Assembly: GCA_023131215.1 (NCBI GenBank)
Contig: JAGLZV010000003.1
Span: 1-21,477 of the forward strand
From: Candidatus Methanophagales archaeon
GTDB taxonomy: Archaea > Halobacteriota > Syntropharchaeia > Alkanophagales > Methanospirareceae
Length of the DNA: 21,477 bases
Direction: 5' to 3'
This document shows positions 1 through 6,046 of this stretch, one piece after another. The first letter of the stretch is position 1. The number at the start of each line of letters is the position of its first letter. The notes under the pieces were generated by a model, which worked only from the letters and a program-made list of their open reading frames with translations, ran no database searches and was not told the origin of the DNA. The position numbers and the translations under genes are program-made.

Positions 1-33
1 AACTAATTTGTTGAGACACTAGAAGAGCTTAGA

Positions 34-618
34 ATGGAATTGAACACTTTAAATACAGTTACAGATCAGTGGACATCTCCTTTTCCTATTGCTGACGAGT
101 CAGCGAAGGAATGTGTTAGAGATTTCACAGCCTCAGCGAACTATTTTGTTAATGCGTTAAAAGAGGGGTATGGTTTATCCCTCACGAAGACTACATCTTC
201 CCATTCAATAAAGCAAGGACATAAAACAACGGTTACAATAACCATAGAAAATACTGGAACTACCACATTGAGTGATATAGAGGTTGTCGATTCACTTCCT
301 GCTGATTTCGATTTTGTAAGCGGAGAAAAATCAAATAAATATGGCATGCTTAAGCCCGGAGAATCGAGAACATTCCAATACACGATACAATCAAGAGAAG
401 CAGGTAAATTCGATTTGGGTCAGGCAACTGCAACTTATGCCGATGAAGAAGGAAATTATCACACGGTAAAATCAAATTCAGCGATGGTTGAAGTAATGGC
501 ACCTCTTGTTACACCAGAAGTTCCGACAGGTGAAGAGAAGGGAATACCGGGATTTGAAGCAATATTCGCAATCGCTGGATTGTTAGTGGTGGCATATCTT
601 TTGAGAAGGAGGGAATGA
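34..618 (+). CDS. PGF-CTERM surface protein, C-terminal piece without a signal peptide
   Basis: The 194-aa product has an Ig-like, CARDB/DUF11-type beta domain at about residues 45-155 (a segment with VTITIENTG, then a LKPGES turn). A short linker follows, then a C-terminal PGF motif at about 171-174, one hydrophobic helix and an RRRE tail. That ending is the PGF-CTERM signal, which in Euryarchaeota is cut and lipid-anchored by archaeosortase A, so the parent protein should be exported. However, the N-terminus starts MELNTLNTV with no signal peptide, and all three forward frames are closed by stops within the first 33 bases. I infer that this is the surviving C-terminal part of a larger S-layer-type or adhesin-like protein, or that a frameshift lies just upstream of the window. 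The stop is 31 bp before the group II intron. Confidence 0.7.
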   Translation: MELNTLNTVTDQWTSPFPIADESAKECVRDFTASANYFVNALKEGYGLSLTKTTSSHSIKQGHKTTVTITIENTGTTTLSDIEVVDSLPADFDFVSGEKSNKYGMLKPGESRTFQYTIQSREAGKFDLGQATATYADEEGNYHTVKSNSAMVEVMAPLVTPEVPTGEEKGIPGFEAIFAIAGLLVVAYLLRRRE

Positions 619-631
619 AACAGCAGGGATG

Positions 632-651
632 CACCCGATTTTAATCGGGTG
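632..651 (+). other. Perfect hairpin at the intron 5' boundary
   Basis: CACCCGA (632-638) pairs with TCGGGTG (645-651) around a TTTTAA loop, 14 nt after the surface-protein stop codon. The right arm overlaps the probable GTGTG 5' end of the group II intron. It could be a terminator-like hairpin used as an insertion target, as class C group II introns do, or it could belong to the intron itself. Confidence 0.45.
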
Positions 652-1408
652 TGGCGCTGTGCCTCGTAGCTTAGTCAGCCAGAGGGTTAAAGTCCCTCCT
701 GTGCCGTTTACCCGTATCGGTGCAGAAGCCAACAGTGGCAGGGTGTCCCTCGTGAGGGGGAATCTGAAGAGCCTGAGGCGGTCTTCAGCCCGAAGCAAAG
801 GCGAACCAGAGGTGGGATATGCTAACAACGACCCTCCCGCCACTTGGGGAAGTTCTATGCCTCTATGGGGTGGTTAAAACGGGAGATTACCATAGGGGGT
901 TAGCATGTCTGATTAGGGTCGGGATGAAGACGAAAGGGTGGTTAGGTGACCGAGGGAGGTCTCGTATCGTCCTCAACCGTGTCCTGGAATATGGCAGAGG
1001 CTCTGAGGTAAGGAAGGTATAACCCGGATGGGAAAGCCGGAATGATGCGGTACGAGAAGTCGGACGGACTCATAGTAGCGATGATGTCGGTGCCAGTGAA
1101 CGGCTGGTAACAGTCAGGAGGATAAAACGCCGATTATGCGAAGGGGTCCTGCTTTGGCGAAACCGAACAATGGGTGAGAAAGATGCGCAAATCAAGTAGG
1201 AAGTCGGCGAAGGTATTTCATGAGAAAGACGCCACGCTGATAGCCGAAAAGGTTTGTGTATTAGGAACAGCCTGTTGGAGGTTGGTGGGAAGAGATGGTT
1301 GATCTCACTCCCTGTAATGGGGCAACGCCATCGGAGAGCCGTATACGGGAAATCCGTACGTGCGGTTCGATGAGGGGACGGAGGTCGAAAGACCTCCTCC
1401 TACTCTAC
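649..1408 (+). mobile_element. ORF-less group II intron
   Basis: A self-splicing ribozyme and retroelement RNA of about 760 nt. The 5' end fits the GTGYG consensus (GTGTG at 649). Domain I carries the familiar string GGGTGTCCCTCGTGAGGGGG followed by AATCTGAAG at about 739-768. The segment CATAGTAGCGATGATG near 1072 resembles the lead-in to domain IV of bacterial introns. Domain V is at 1336-1368, and domain VI ends in CTACTCTAC with a candidate branch-point A at 1402, 7 nt before the 3' end. Only about 250 nt separate the domain IV lead-in from domain V, and no reverse transcriptase or maturase reading frame is present, so splicing and mobility would need a protein supplied from elsewhere. 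The open frames across this element are structural-RNA artefacts. The exact 5' end (649 or 651) is uncertain. Confidence 0.88.
1336..1368 (+). ncRNA. Group II intron domain V (catalytic hairpin)
   Basis: The domain starts GAGCCGTA and ends TGCGGTTC. It has the AGC catalytic triad at 1337-1339, an upper stem TACGG/CCGTA capped by a GAAA-containing loop, and a two-base CG bulge at 1359-1360. It is the most conserved part of group II introns, and its intact stem and triad suggest that the ribozyme core may still be active. Confidence 0.88.
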
Positions 1409-1433
1409 AGGATGGGGCTGAAGGGGTGTTGAG

Positions 1434-2789
1434 CTATCTTACCTGCAATTCATATTTTTCTGCTATTTCTATGAACGCCTCGCTTAAATACTTTATCCTG
1501 TCCCAGCTCAAGCCATAAGTGTTAAGTTCCCACACCCTTGTAGAACCGGCGAATTCACCTGCAATCCCTTTCCGCTTCAATTCATCGCTGAGAAAAAACC
1601 CTCTCTTCTTATGCGTTCGCGCAATCCTGTCGAAGCAATCACGTGTATCAACTTTTGAAAGCGTATGCTTTCGTGGATATTCACTTGAAACTTTATTCCC
1701 TTCTATTCGCAAGAACTCACGAATGAAATAATTTGACTTCTTCACTTCCTCCTCCCATCTCTTCACTCTTTCCTTCACTTTTGGAAAAGAAGCCATCATG
1801 GAAAGCAAAGTCCCTCCCATCAGCGTGCAGCCCAGCATCTCCGGCTCTTTGTTCCCGAATTCCCTACCTGTGACATCTCCAACGATATGGCTGGGTCGAA
1901 ATACTTTTGGTGCCCATTCTTCTGTAGTGGCAAGGATGCCAGAAGGTGCGACTGCCGCCATGCTCTTATGTCCAGAGCCCACAACAAAGTCAGCTCCTAT
2001 TTTCTTACCATTCACCGGCATCATCCCCACGGAATAAGCACCATTGTAAAGAAAAGGGATGTTATATTCCTTCGCAACCTTCCCCACGCCATACACATCA
2101 TGCTCGTTCCCGAACCTGTAATCAAAATGCTCGATAATAATAAGTTTGGGCAGTTTTCCCGTCTCTTCCTTCACACTTTCTATTTTATCTGCTACCGCAT
2201 CACCGGTAATTATGTTCTTCTCACCGGAAGGCACTTCTTTAACCACGCCACCAGCAATTTCTACTGCTAAGAATTCCGTATAATGTGCCAAATCCGAAAC
2301 TATCACGACGTCGCCCTTCGCAAGCAGAGAGGAAGCAACAGCCTGAAAACCTCTTCTTGCACCCGGCACAACTCTTACCGCGTCCATACCCACGAAATCC
2401 GCTAATTCAGCATGGAATTCATCCACCGGTGGTTTTCTAATCTTATCAAGCCTGCCCTCCAGACACTTATCGCAGACGGAATATCCATCGCCGTATGCAA
2501 TAAGTGCTTTTCTCGCCTCCGGCGTTAATCTCCCACCGGGTTGAATAGCATTAATGTTTATGAACTCTTCCTCGCGCGTCCTCAATTCAATTTTATCATC
2601 AACATACTTGATTGGGCTGCCCTTTCCCTCTTTTAAATCTCTTATGATGGACTCTACACGAGCTATGCCGTCTGAAAATTGTTCTTCTTCGTTTTCGTCG
2701 AGTCCTGTGGGTAACGCATGTCTGAATATTTCCCTCAGGTCTTCGAGCGCAAACAACGCTTCGTATATTTTTCTTGCTCTTATGTCCAT
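1434..2789 (-). CDS. pscS: O-phosphoseryl-tRNA:Cys-tRNA synthase (SepCysS)
   Basis: A PLP enzyme that converts Sep-tRNA(Cys), made by SepRS, to Cys-tRNA(Cys), the indirect cysteine route of methanogens and relatives. In the 451-aa product, the ININAIQPGG segment (about 77-86) and GDGYSVCDKC carry the paired cysteines C106 and C109. GAR lies at 143-145, the PLP lysine K275 is in GSGHKS, and a third conserved-type cysteine, C321, is in LGCTLMGG. The first cysteine pair sits about 65 residues later than in the short Archaeoglobus-type enzyme, because of a charged helical N-terminal extension (about 1-65, including LREIFRHALP). This may correspond to the SepCysE-like extension known from some SepCysS proteins; that link is an inference. 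It is transcribed divergently from the hicB gene, with 70 bp between the starts. Confidence 0.92.
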   Translation of the reverse strand: MDIRARKIYEALFALEDLREIFRHALPTGLDENEEEQFSDGIARVESIIRDLKEGKGSPIKYVDDKIELRTREEEFININAIQPGGRLTPEARKALIAYGDGYSVCDKCLEGRLDKIRKPPVDEFHAELADFVGMDAVRVVPGARRGFQAVASSLLAKGDVVIVSDLAHYTEFLAVEIAGGVVKEVPSGEKNIITGDAVADKIESVKEETGKLPKLIIIEHFDYRFGNEHDVYGVGKVAKEYNIPFLYNGAYSVGMMPVNGKKIGADFVVGSGHKSMAAVAPSGILATTEEWAPKVFRPSHIVGDVTGREFGNKEPEMLGCTLMGGTLLSMMASFPKVKERVKRWEEEVKKSNYFIREFLRIEGNKVSSEYPRKHTLSKVDTRDCFDRIARTHKKRGFFLSDELKRKGIAGEFAGSTRVWELNTYGLSWDRIKYLSEAFIEIAEKYELQVR

Positions 2790-2859
2790 TTTATGTTCCT
2801 TATTTGTAATTTTCTAGGGGAAAGTTCTTTTATTATCAAAATTTCAGTTATATTTAAAG

Positions 2860-3057
2860 ATGTCTTTCCAGTTTAAGGTTTATAAAGGGGAGAAGAATTA
2901 TGTTGCGGAGTGCATGGATTTACCAGTGGTTACTCAAGGCAAGACTTTAGATGAGGTTGTGGAGAACGTGAGGGAAGCAATTGCGCTTCATCTCGAAGGT
3001 GAAGACTTGAAGGAGTGGGATATCCTCTCTGATTTTTCTGTCCTTGTCAACATGTAA
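2860..3057 (+). CDS. hicB: HicB-family antitoxin
   Basis: A 65-aa small HicB/UPF0150 protein with the partial RNase H-like fold of type II antitoxins. The family signature is clear: FKVYKGEKNYVAECMDLP, then TQGKTLDEVVENVREAI and LHLEGED. It would neutralise a HicA mRNA interferase. The partner that follows is only a truncated hicA, so the antitoxin appears orphaned. No DNA-binding C-terminal domain is present, as in other short HicB proteins. A GGGGAAAG plus CTTTTATTAT stretch at about 2817-2835 could be a BRE/TATA promoter for a nearly leaderless transcript. Confidence 0.82.
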   Translation: MSFQFKVYKGEKNYVAECMDLPVVTQGKTLDEVVENVREAIALHLEGEDLKEWDILSDFSVLVNM

Positions 3058-3059
3058 AA

Positions 3060-3206
3060 TTGCGAAGATTTTTACCAGGCGCAACAAAGCAAACCCTAAC
3101 TGTTCCTATGCATGAGGAGCTGGACAAAGGTACTGTCAGAGCTATTTTCAGGCAGGCTTTGAGATATATTCCAGAGGAGGAACTGAAGCCTCATTTTTAC
3201 AGATAA
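3060..3206 (+). pseudogene. hicA: Truncated HicA toxin remnant
   Basis: Read in the frame starting at 3060, this encodes a run with QTLTVPMHEELDKG followed by TVRAIFRQALRYI and a stop at 3204. This is the C-terminal half of HicA, corresponding to the part after the catalytic-histidine strand. The N-terminal half, with the double-stranded-RNA-binding fold start and the GSH-type catalytic histidine, is missing. The frame begins right after the hicB stop, the usual hicBA spacing, so the locus probably lost an internal stretch of hicA. It is unlikely to be toxic. Confidence 0.6.
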
Positions 3207-3231
3207 TGCGAGAAGATTAAAAAATAAAATA

Positions 3232-3279
3232 ATCGACTCATACGACTTCGGTAGGATTGTTGTAGATGGAAAAGCATAA
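3232..3279 (+). pseudogene. Duplicated 5' scrap of the Mth938-like gene
   Basis: Bases 3234-3278 match 3841-3885, the start of the intact Mth938-like gene, with 4 differences in 45. The scrap encodes DSYDFGRIVVDGKA and then a TAA. Three of the four differences are at third codon positions and are silent. The full gene lies 607 bp downstream, with two unrelated coding pieces between. It is too short to make a working protein. Confidence 0.8.
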
Positions 3280-3314
3280 AAGAAACAAAGAATATTTGTT
3301 TACAAAAACGTGTG

Positions 3315-3437
3315 ATGAAACTTAAAGTTCCATATTTCAGGCAAGAGAAATGGTTCACATGTGGTTCTGCGTGTTTATGCATGCTCCTCGCTTTTATCGG
3401 CATTGAAATTTCAGAAGATGAGATAGAAAAATTTTAA
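3315..3437 (+). pseudogene. N-terminal fragment of a C39-type peptidase
   Basis: A 40-codon open frame encoding VPYFRQEKWFTCGSACLCML followed by LAFIGIEISEDEIEKF and a TAA. This is the N-terminal signature of papain-like C39/C39-like peptidases, with a VPYF.Q strand and the catalytic cysteine at residue 16 in TCGSAC. The catalytic His and Asp, normally about 80-100 residues later, are absent, and the next gene is unrelated. It is therefore a fragment. Family assignment is by motif only. Confidence 0.5.
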
Positions 3438-3459
3438 AGGCTTGGGGTATATTTAAAAA

Positions 3460-3792
3460 TTGGATGGTATCATGCAAACGGAAATATTAGAATCGGCGAG
3501 AGAATATTTGATAGAGAATTTTGGGAATCTGATATCCGCGGGAGAGATATATTTTGACAAAAGAAAAAATACATGGAATGTGAAAATCATCGCAAAAACG
3601 CCAAAAGGGACTCTGCCAGTGGGTGAAATCCTTCTCGATTCTAAAGGAAACATAATTGAAGTCCCTACTAAAGAAACTTTGCTAAACGTCTTAAAAACGA
3701 GGCTGACTGAGGAAGAGGAAATAATAATAAAGGTTCATGCAAAAGATCTTTCGGAAATAAAAAAGGTGATTAAAGATATTCATGCGCTCTAA
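3460..3792 (+). CDS. Hypothetical 110-aa protein
   Basis: Family not recognised. The sequence predicts an alpha/beta soluble protein: an N-terminal helix (about 5-20), strands with WNVKIIAKTPKG and VGEILLDSKGNIIEVPT (about 38-70), and a charged C-terminal helix rich in E and K. The strand-turn-strand with DSKGNI resembles small PepSY-like or peptidase-associated domains, which would fit the C39 fragment just upstream, but this is a weak inference. There are two possible starts, ATG 3460 and ATG 3472. A TATATTTAAAAA stretch at about 3449-3460 could be a promoter element or simply AT-rich spacer. The gene sits between the 5' scrap and the intact copy of the Mth938-like gene. Confidence 0.6.
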   Translation: MDGIMQTEILESAREYLIENFGNLISAGEIYFDKRKNTWNVKIIAKTPKGTLPVGEILLDSKGNIIEVPTKETLLNVLKTRLTEEEEIIIKVHAKDLSEIKKVIKDIHAL

Positions 3793-3832
3793 ACATCTCA
3801 CCACGGCTCTGTCTGCTCACCAAAAATAATCT

Positions 3833-4174
3833 ATGATGATCAACTCATACGACTTCGGCAGGATTGTCGTGGATGGAAAAGCATATTCAAGCGATGTGAT
3901 TATCTTCCCTGATAAGGTTAAAGACAACTGGTGGAGGAAAGAAGGCCATGCTCTCCACATAGAAGATATTGAATCAGTGGTTAAAGACAAGCCGGAGGTG
4001 CTAATTGTAGGCACTGGAAAATATGGAATCTTGAAAGTTTTGCCAGAAACGAAAGAATACATCGAATCAAAAGGAATAGAGTTGATAGTTGAGCCGACGG
4101 AGAAGGCTTGCGAGATGTATAATGAAATCACAAAGAATAAGAAAGCCGTAGCGGCTTTACACTTAACCTGTTGA
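3833..4174 (+). CDS. Mth938-like (DUF498/NDUFAF3-type fold) protein
   Basis: The 113-aa product carries the family pattern from end to end: INSYDFGRIVVDGKAYSSDV near the start, WWRKEGHAL (about 34-42), PEVLIVGTGKYG (about 54-65), a T.KACEMYN-type helix (about 90-97) and the terminal AALHLTC. The family is widespread in archaea and bacteria and is related to the mitochondrial complex I assembly factor NDUFAF3. Its biochemical role in archaea is not established. The gene is full length. Either ATG at 3833 or 3836 could be used. Its first 45 bases are repeated 607 bp upstream in a scrap with mostly silent changes. Confidence 0.88.
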   Translation: MMINSYDFGRIVVDGKAYSSDVIIFPDKVKDNWWRKEGHALHIEDIESVVKDKPEVLIVGTGKYGILKVLPETKEYIESKGIELIVEPTEKACEMYNEITKNKKAVAALHLTC

Positions 4175-4178
4175 TACA

Positions 4179-4214
4179 CTTTCTTTCTAAAGAAAGAACC
4201 TGTGCTAAGAAAGG
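4179..4214. repeat. Short hairpin repeat, copy 1 (CTGTGCTAA tail)
   Basis: CTTTCTTTCTAAAGAAAG at 4179-4196 is a near-perfect palindrome, followed by AACCTGTGCTAAGAAAGG. It begins 4 bp after the Mth938-like stop codon. The same arrangement, with the tail CCTGTGCTAAAAGAAAAC, is at 11082-11122, and a looser relative is at 18718-18751. It could act as a 3' processing or termination hairpin here, but the conserved tail suggests a dispersed element. Confidence 0.6.
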
Positions 4215-4249
4215 ACAACATGGGCTATAATATTTTAACAATTATTGTT

Positions 4250-4534
4250 TTACCGATAGCGAATGGAAAAACCTTTAAATTTGCCTGTATATTCCTCCCA
4301 CGTAACCTTTACCGATGACACCTTCGCTGCAGGAGGGCCATAATGACAAAATTCTATCATTTCGTCCACTTTCTCCTTTGCTCCTTCAAACACCGCTTCT
4401 ACTCCTCCATCTTCCAGGTTTCGCACCCATCCCTTTACACCCCTCAGATTCGCTTCGTCTTTTGTTACATATCGAAAGAGCACACCCTGCACACGCCCCT
4501 TCACAAGCACATGTGCTCTTATTTTTGAGTCCAT
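4250..4534 (-). CDS. acyP: Acylphosphatase
   Basis: A 94-aa enzyme that hydrolyses the carboxyl-phosphate bond of acyl phosphates. Length and motifs match the family exactly: GRVQGVLFR (13-21) contains the phosphate-binding loop and catalytic Arg21, and GWVRNLEDGGVEAVFEG (35-51) contains catalytic Asn39. The C-terminal GFSIRYR strand is also typical. It is a soluble housekeeping protein with a ferredoxin-like fold. It is convergent with the Mth938-like gene and divergent from the DUF167 gene. Confidence 0.95.
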   Translation of the reverse strand: MDSKIRAHVLVKGRVQGVLFRYVTKDEANLRGVKGWVRNLEDGGVEAVFEGAKEKVDEMIEFCHYGPPAAKVSSVKVTWEEYTGKFKGFSIRYR

Positions 4535-4622
4535 TTTTCACTTATTCGATCGTCTTATTGTGTCTTAGAGTTATTATATTTGTATTTAAATGCCTATGAA
4601 TAAATATTATCCGCTTGGCGCG

Positions 4623-4838
4623 ATGAAAAAAATCGAGGTAAAAGTCGTTCCCAATTCAGACATGGAGGAGATAATTGAAGCTGAACCATTGATAATAAGA
4701 GTGAAAGAACCACCAACAAAAGACAAGGCAAATAAAGCTGTGGTTAGGTTATTGTCAAAATACTTCAACGCCAACGTAAGAATCGTTTCGGGAATGAAAA
4801 GCAGGCGGAAAATTGTGGAGATAGAAGAGAAAGAATAA
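4623..4838 (+). CDS. DUF167 / UPF0235 (YggU-like) protein
   Basis: From ATG 4623 the product is about 71 aa and begins MKKIEVKVVPNS, the usual family start. PPTKDKANKAVVRLLSKYF and VRIVSGMKSRRKIVEI complete the signature. An in-frame ATG at 4590 would add 11 residues (MPMNKYYPLGA) with no family support, so the later start is preferred. The family has a small alpha/beta fold and no agreed function. The stop at 4838 is followed almost directly by a palindromic repeat. Confidence 0.85.
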   Translation: MKKIEVKVVPNSDMEEIIEAEPLIIRVKEPPTKDKANKAVVRLLSKYFNANVRIVSGMKSRRKIVEIEEKE

Positions 4839-4839
4839 A

Positions 4840-5004
4840 TTGACATTGTCAGATTAACCGCAGAGTTCACGGAGAGCGCAGAGGATAAAGGTTTAGAGGT
4901 TTAGAGGTTTAGGGTTACTAATACCTGACAATTAACCCCTGACACCCAATTTTCTCTGCGAACTCGGCGTTCTCCGCGGTAAATTTGAAATGTGACAAAG
5001 TCAA
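4840..5004. repeat. Palindromic dispersed repeat, copy A
   Basis: The 165-bp element starts TTGACATTGT and ends ACAAAGTCAA. Its arms at 4857-4883 and 4954-4980 form an imperfect inverted repeat built from CGCAGAG units. The centre holds three tandem copies of AGGTTTAG (4889-4912). A reverse-oriented relative is at 13553-13675: the 20-bp outer segment at 4840-4859 matches 13656-13675 with one difference, and the other end (about 4977-5000) matches 13553-13576. No protein is encoded. It resembles a MITE or other non-autonomous palindromic element. It lies one base after the DUF167 stop. Confidence 0.75.
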
Positions 5005-5015
5005 GCTAATTACAA

Positions 5016-5030
5016 GCGAAAGTTTTATAA
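5016..5030 (+). promoter_or_regulatory. BRE/TATA promoter of the membrane-protein gene
   Basis: GCGAAAG followed by TTTTATAA fits an archaeal BRE plus TATA box. It is about 40 bp before the ATG at 5069. A GGTGAG Shine-Dalgarno sequence at 5055-5060 lies 8 bp before the start. Confidence 0.55.
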
Positions 5031-5068
5031 GTATCAAAATTTTAATTGATGAAAGGTGAGAAAAAAAC

Positions 5069-5497
5069 ATGAACATGAATATAAAAAGAGCTTTAATTGC
5101 TGGTATTGCCGTATGGATAGTAAGCTTCGTTTTTGGCTGGCTTACTTGCGGTTGGCTTTTTAATTGGGTTTATGAGCTACCACCAAATATATGGAAAGGA
5201 CCTGAAGCTATGATGGGGTTGAACATGGTTTGGATGAATTTGGTAGGGCTCTTTGTCGCTATTGTGTTTGCATTAGTTTATGCACTGCTATATAAAGGGA
5301 TTCCAGGAGAAGGAATACGGAAGGGCGTAATGTACGGATTTATCGTGTGGTTAGTAGGAGCATTATCCGGGATATTACCACTACCATTTTTTATGACCAT
5401 AGCAACAGGCGTTATAATCTATTGGATAGCGATAGACCTGGTTCGATATTTATTATTGGGCGTAGTAGTTGCAGTGATTTATAAGGAAGTTGAGTAA
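5069..5497 (+). CDS. Four-helix integral membrane protein of unknown function
   Basis: The 142-aa product has four predicted transmembrane segments: about 8-30 (with the cysteine-containing GWLTCGWLF), about 52-75, about 85-110 and about 112-138. The short loops include YKGIPGEGIRKG between helices 2 and 3, a positively charged turn. There is no enzymatic motif. The layout is like small DUF1761-type or related uncharacterised archaeal membrane proteins, but I do not recognise the family. It has its own promoter and a good ribosome binding site, so it is probably a monocistronic gene. Confidence 0.75.
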   Translation: MNMNIKRALIAGIAVWIVSFVFGWLTCGWLFNWVYELPPNIWKGPEAMMGLNMVWMNLVGLFVAIVFALVYALLYKGIPGEGIRKGVMYGFIVWLVGALSGILPLPFFMTIATGVIIYWIAIDLVRYLLLGVVVAVIYKEVE

Positions 5498-5542
5498 TTG
5501 CTCATCATACTGTGGTAAAATTCTAAACACTAAACTCGAAAT

Positions 5543-5587
5543 AAGCCCCTACTGGGCTTGCGGGGTTACCGGGGCAGAGCCCCGGTC
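5543..5587. repeat. GC-rich hairpin inside an AT-rich repeat-like stretch
   Basis: A GC-rich insert whose core CCGGGGC AGA GCCCCGG (5569-5585) is a perfect 7-bp stem with a 3-nt loop. Another short pairing, GCCCC with GGGGT, lies just before it. It is flanked by low-complexity TAAAC/TTCAAAA-type sequence on both sides (about 5520-5540 and 5586-5625), as if inserted. The 220 bp around it hold no convincing gene. Confidence 0.5.
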
Positions 5588-5716
5588 TAAACAAATTCCA
5601 ATATCTAAACTCAAAATTCAAAACAAACCTTTCTTTTGGGTTCGTGTGAGCCATGTTGGAATGAGAGTCTGGCGTATTCATGTCTGGGGAAAGAGGAAAT
5701 AAAGTGGACAACTTGA

Positions 5717-5882
5717 GAAGAATTACCAGGTGCGAGTACACAAGGCAAAACGATTGAGGAAGCCCGTGAGAATCTTCACGAAGCAAGCTATCGAGTTGAT
5801 TTTACTCTCTAACAGGGAGTTAGCCGAAAAAGAATTGCCGTGCAAGGGATTTATTCGTGAGGAAATTAAGGTTGCTGTCTGA
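5717..5882 (+). pseudogene. hicB: Decayed HicB antitoxin
   Basis: From 5717 one frame reads EELPGASTQGKTIEEAREN followed by LHEA, the core HicB signature. It then runs off-frame near 5783. A neighbouring frame continues with IELILLSNRELAEKELP and ends REEIKVAV with a TGA at 5880. At least one frameshift is therefore needed, and the N-terminal strand region is missing (a TGA is at 5714). The end abuts a hicA-like ATG at 5883. Confidence 0.65.
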
Positions 5883-5963
5883 TGAAGCGGCGGGAATTGA
5901 TTCAATATTAAATGTTTTGCGCAATTGTCTCTACCTCGCATAAAAATCGAGATTCTCATAAAT
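5883..5963 (+). pseudogene. hicA: Decayed HicA toxin start
   Basis: ATG 5883 directly follows the hicB-remnant stop and encodes MKRRELIQY, the typical HicA opening, before a TAA. A shifted frame gives a short stretch with C and S/H residues where HicA normally has the GC.L.REG..HSIY segment, but nothing continues to a full domain. This marks a second hicBA locus in the window, here ordered hicB then hicA and broken in both genes. Confidence 0.45.
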
Positions 5964-6011
5964 TTACATTGGTAAATTTGTAAACGTTTCTACTTAAGTT
6001 TAAAGCGGGAT

Positions 6012-6022
6012 AGTTTTATAAA
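6012..6022 (+). promoter_or_regulatory. TATA box of the restriction-modification operon
   Basis: GTTTTATAAAA lies about 26 bp upstream of the ATG at 6047, the usual distance from TATA to the transcription start. The purine-rich AAAGCGGGAT just before could be the BRE. This placement suggests a leaderless transcript; no Shine-Dalgarno sequence is seen. Confidence 0.5.
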
Positions 6023-6046
6023 AAATCATAAATCTACTTTGTTATC

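Noticed and set aside
583..1022. Several overlapping open frames (60-90 codons) on both strands
   Set aside because: They fall within the group II intron, whose GC-rich structural RNA gives open frames by chance. None has a family signature or coding-like composition.
1798..2270. Open frames antisense to SepCysS
   Set aside because: They are shadows of the conserved minus-strand gene and carry no motifs.
4889..4912. Three AGGTTTAG units as a CRISPR or minisatellite
   Set aside because: The units are contiguous with no spacers and sit in the centre of palindromic element A; there is no CRISPR array in the window.
5490..5702. A 70-codon plus-strand open frame after the membrane-protein gene
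   Set aside because: It runs through the GC-rich hairpin and low-complexity repeat, has no recognisable domain and no ribosome binding site.
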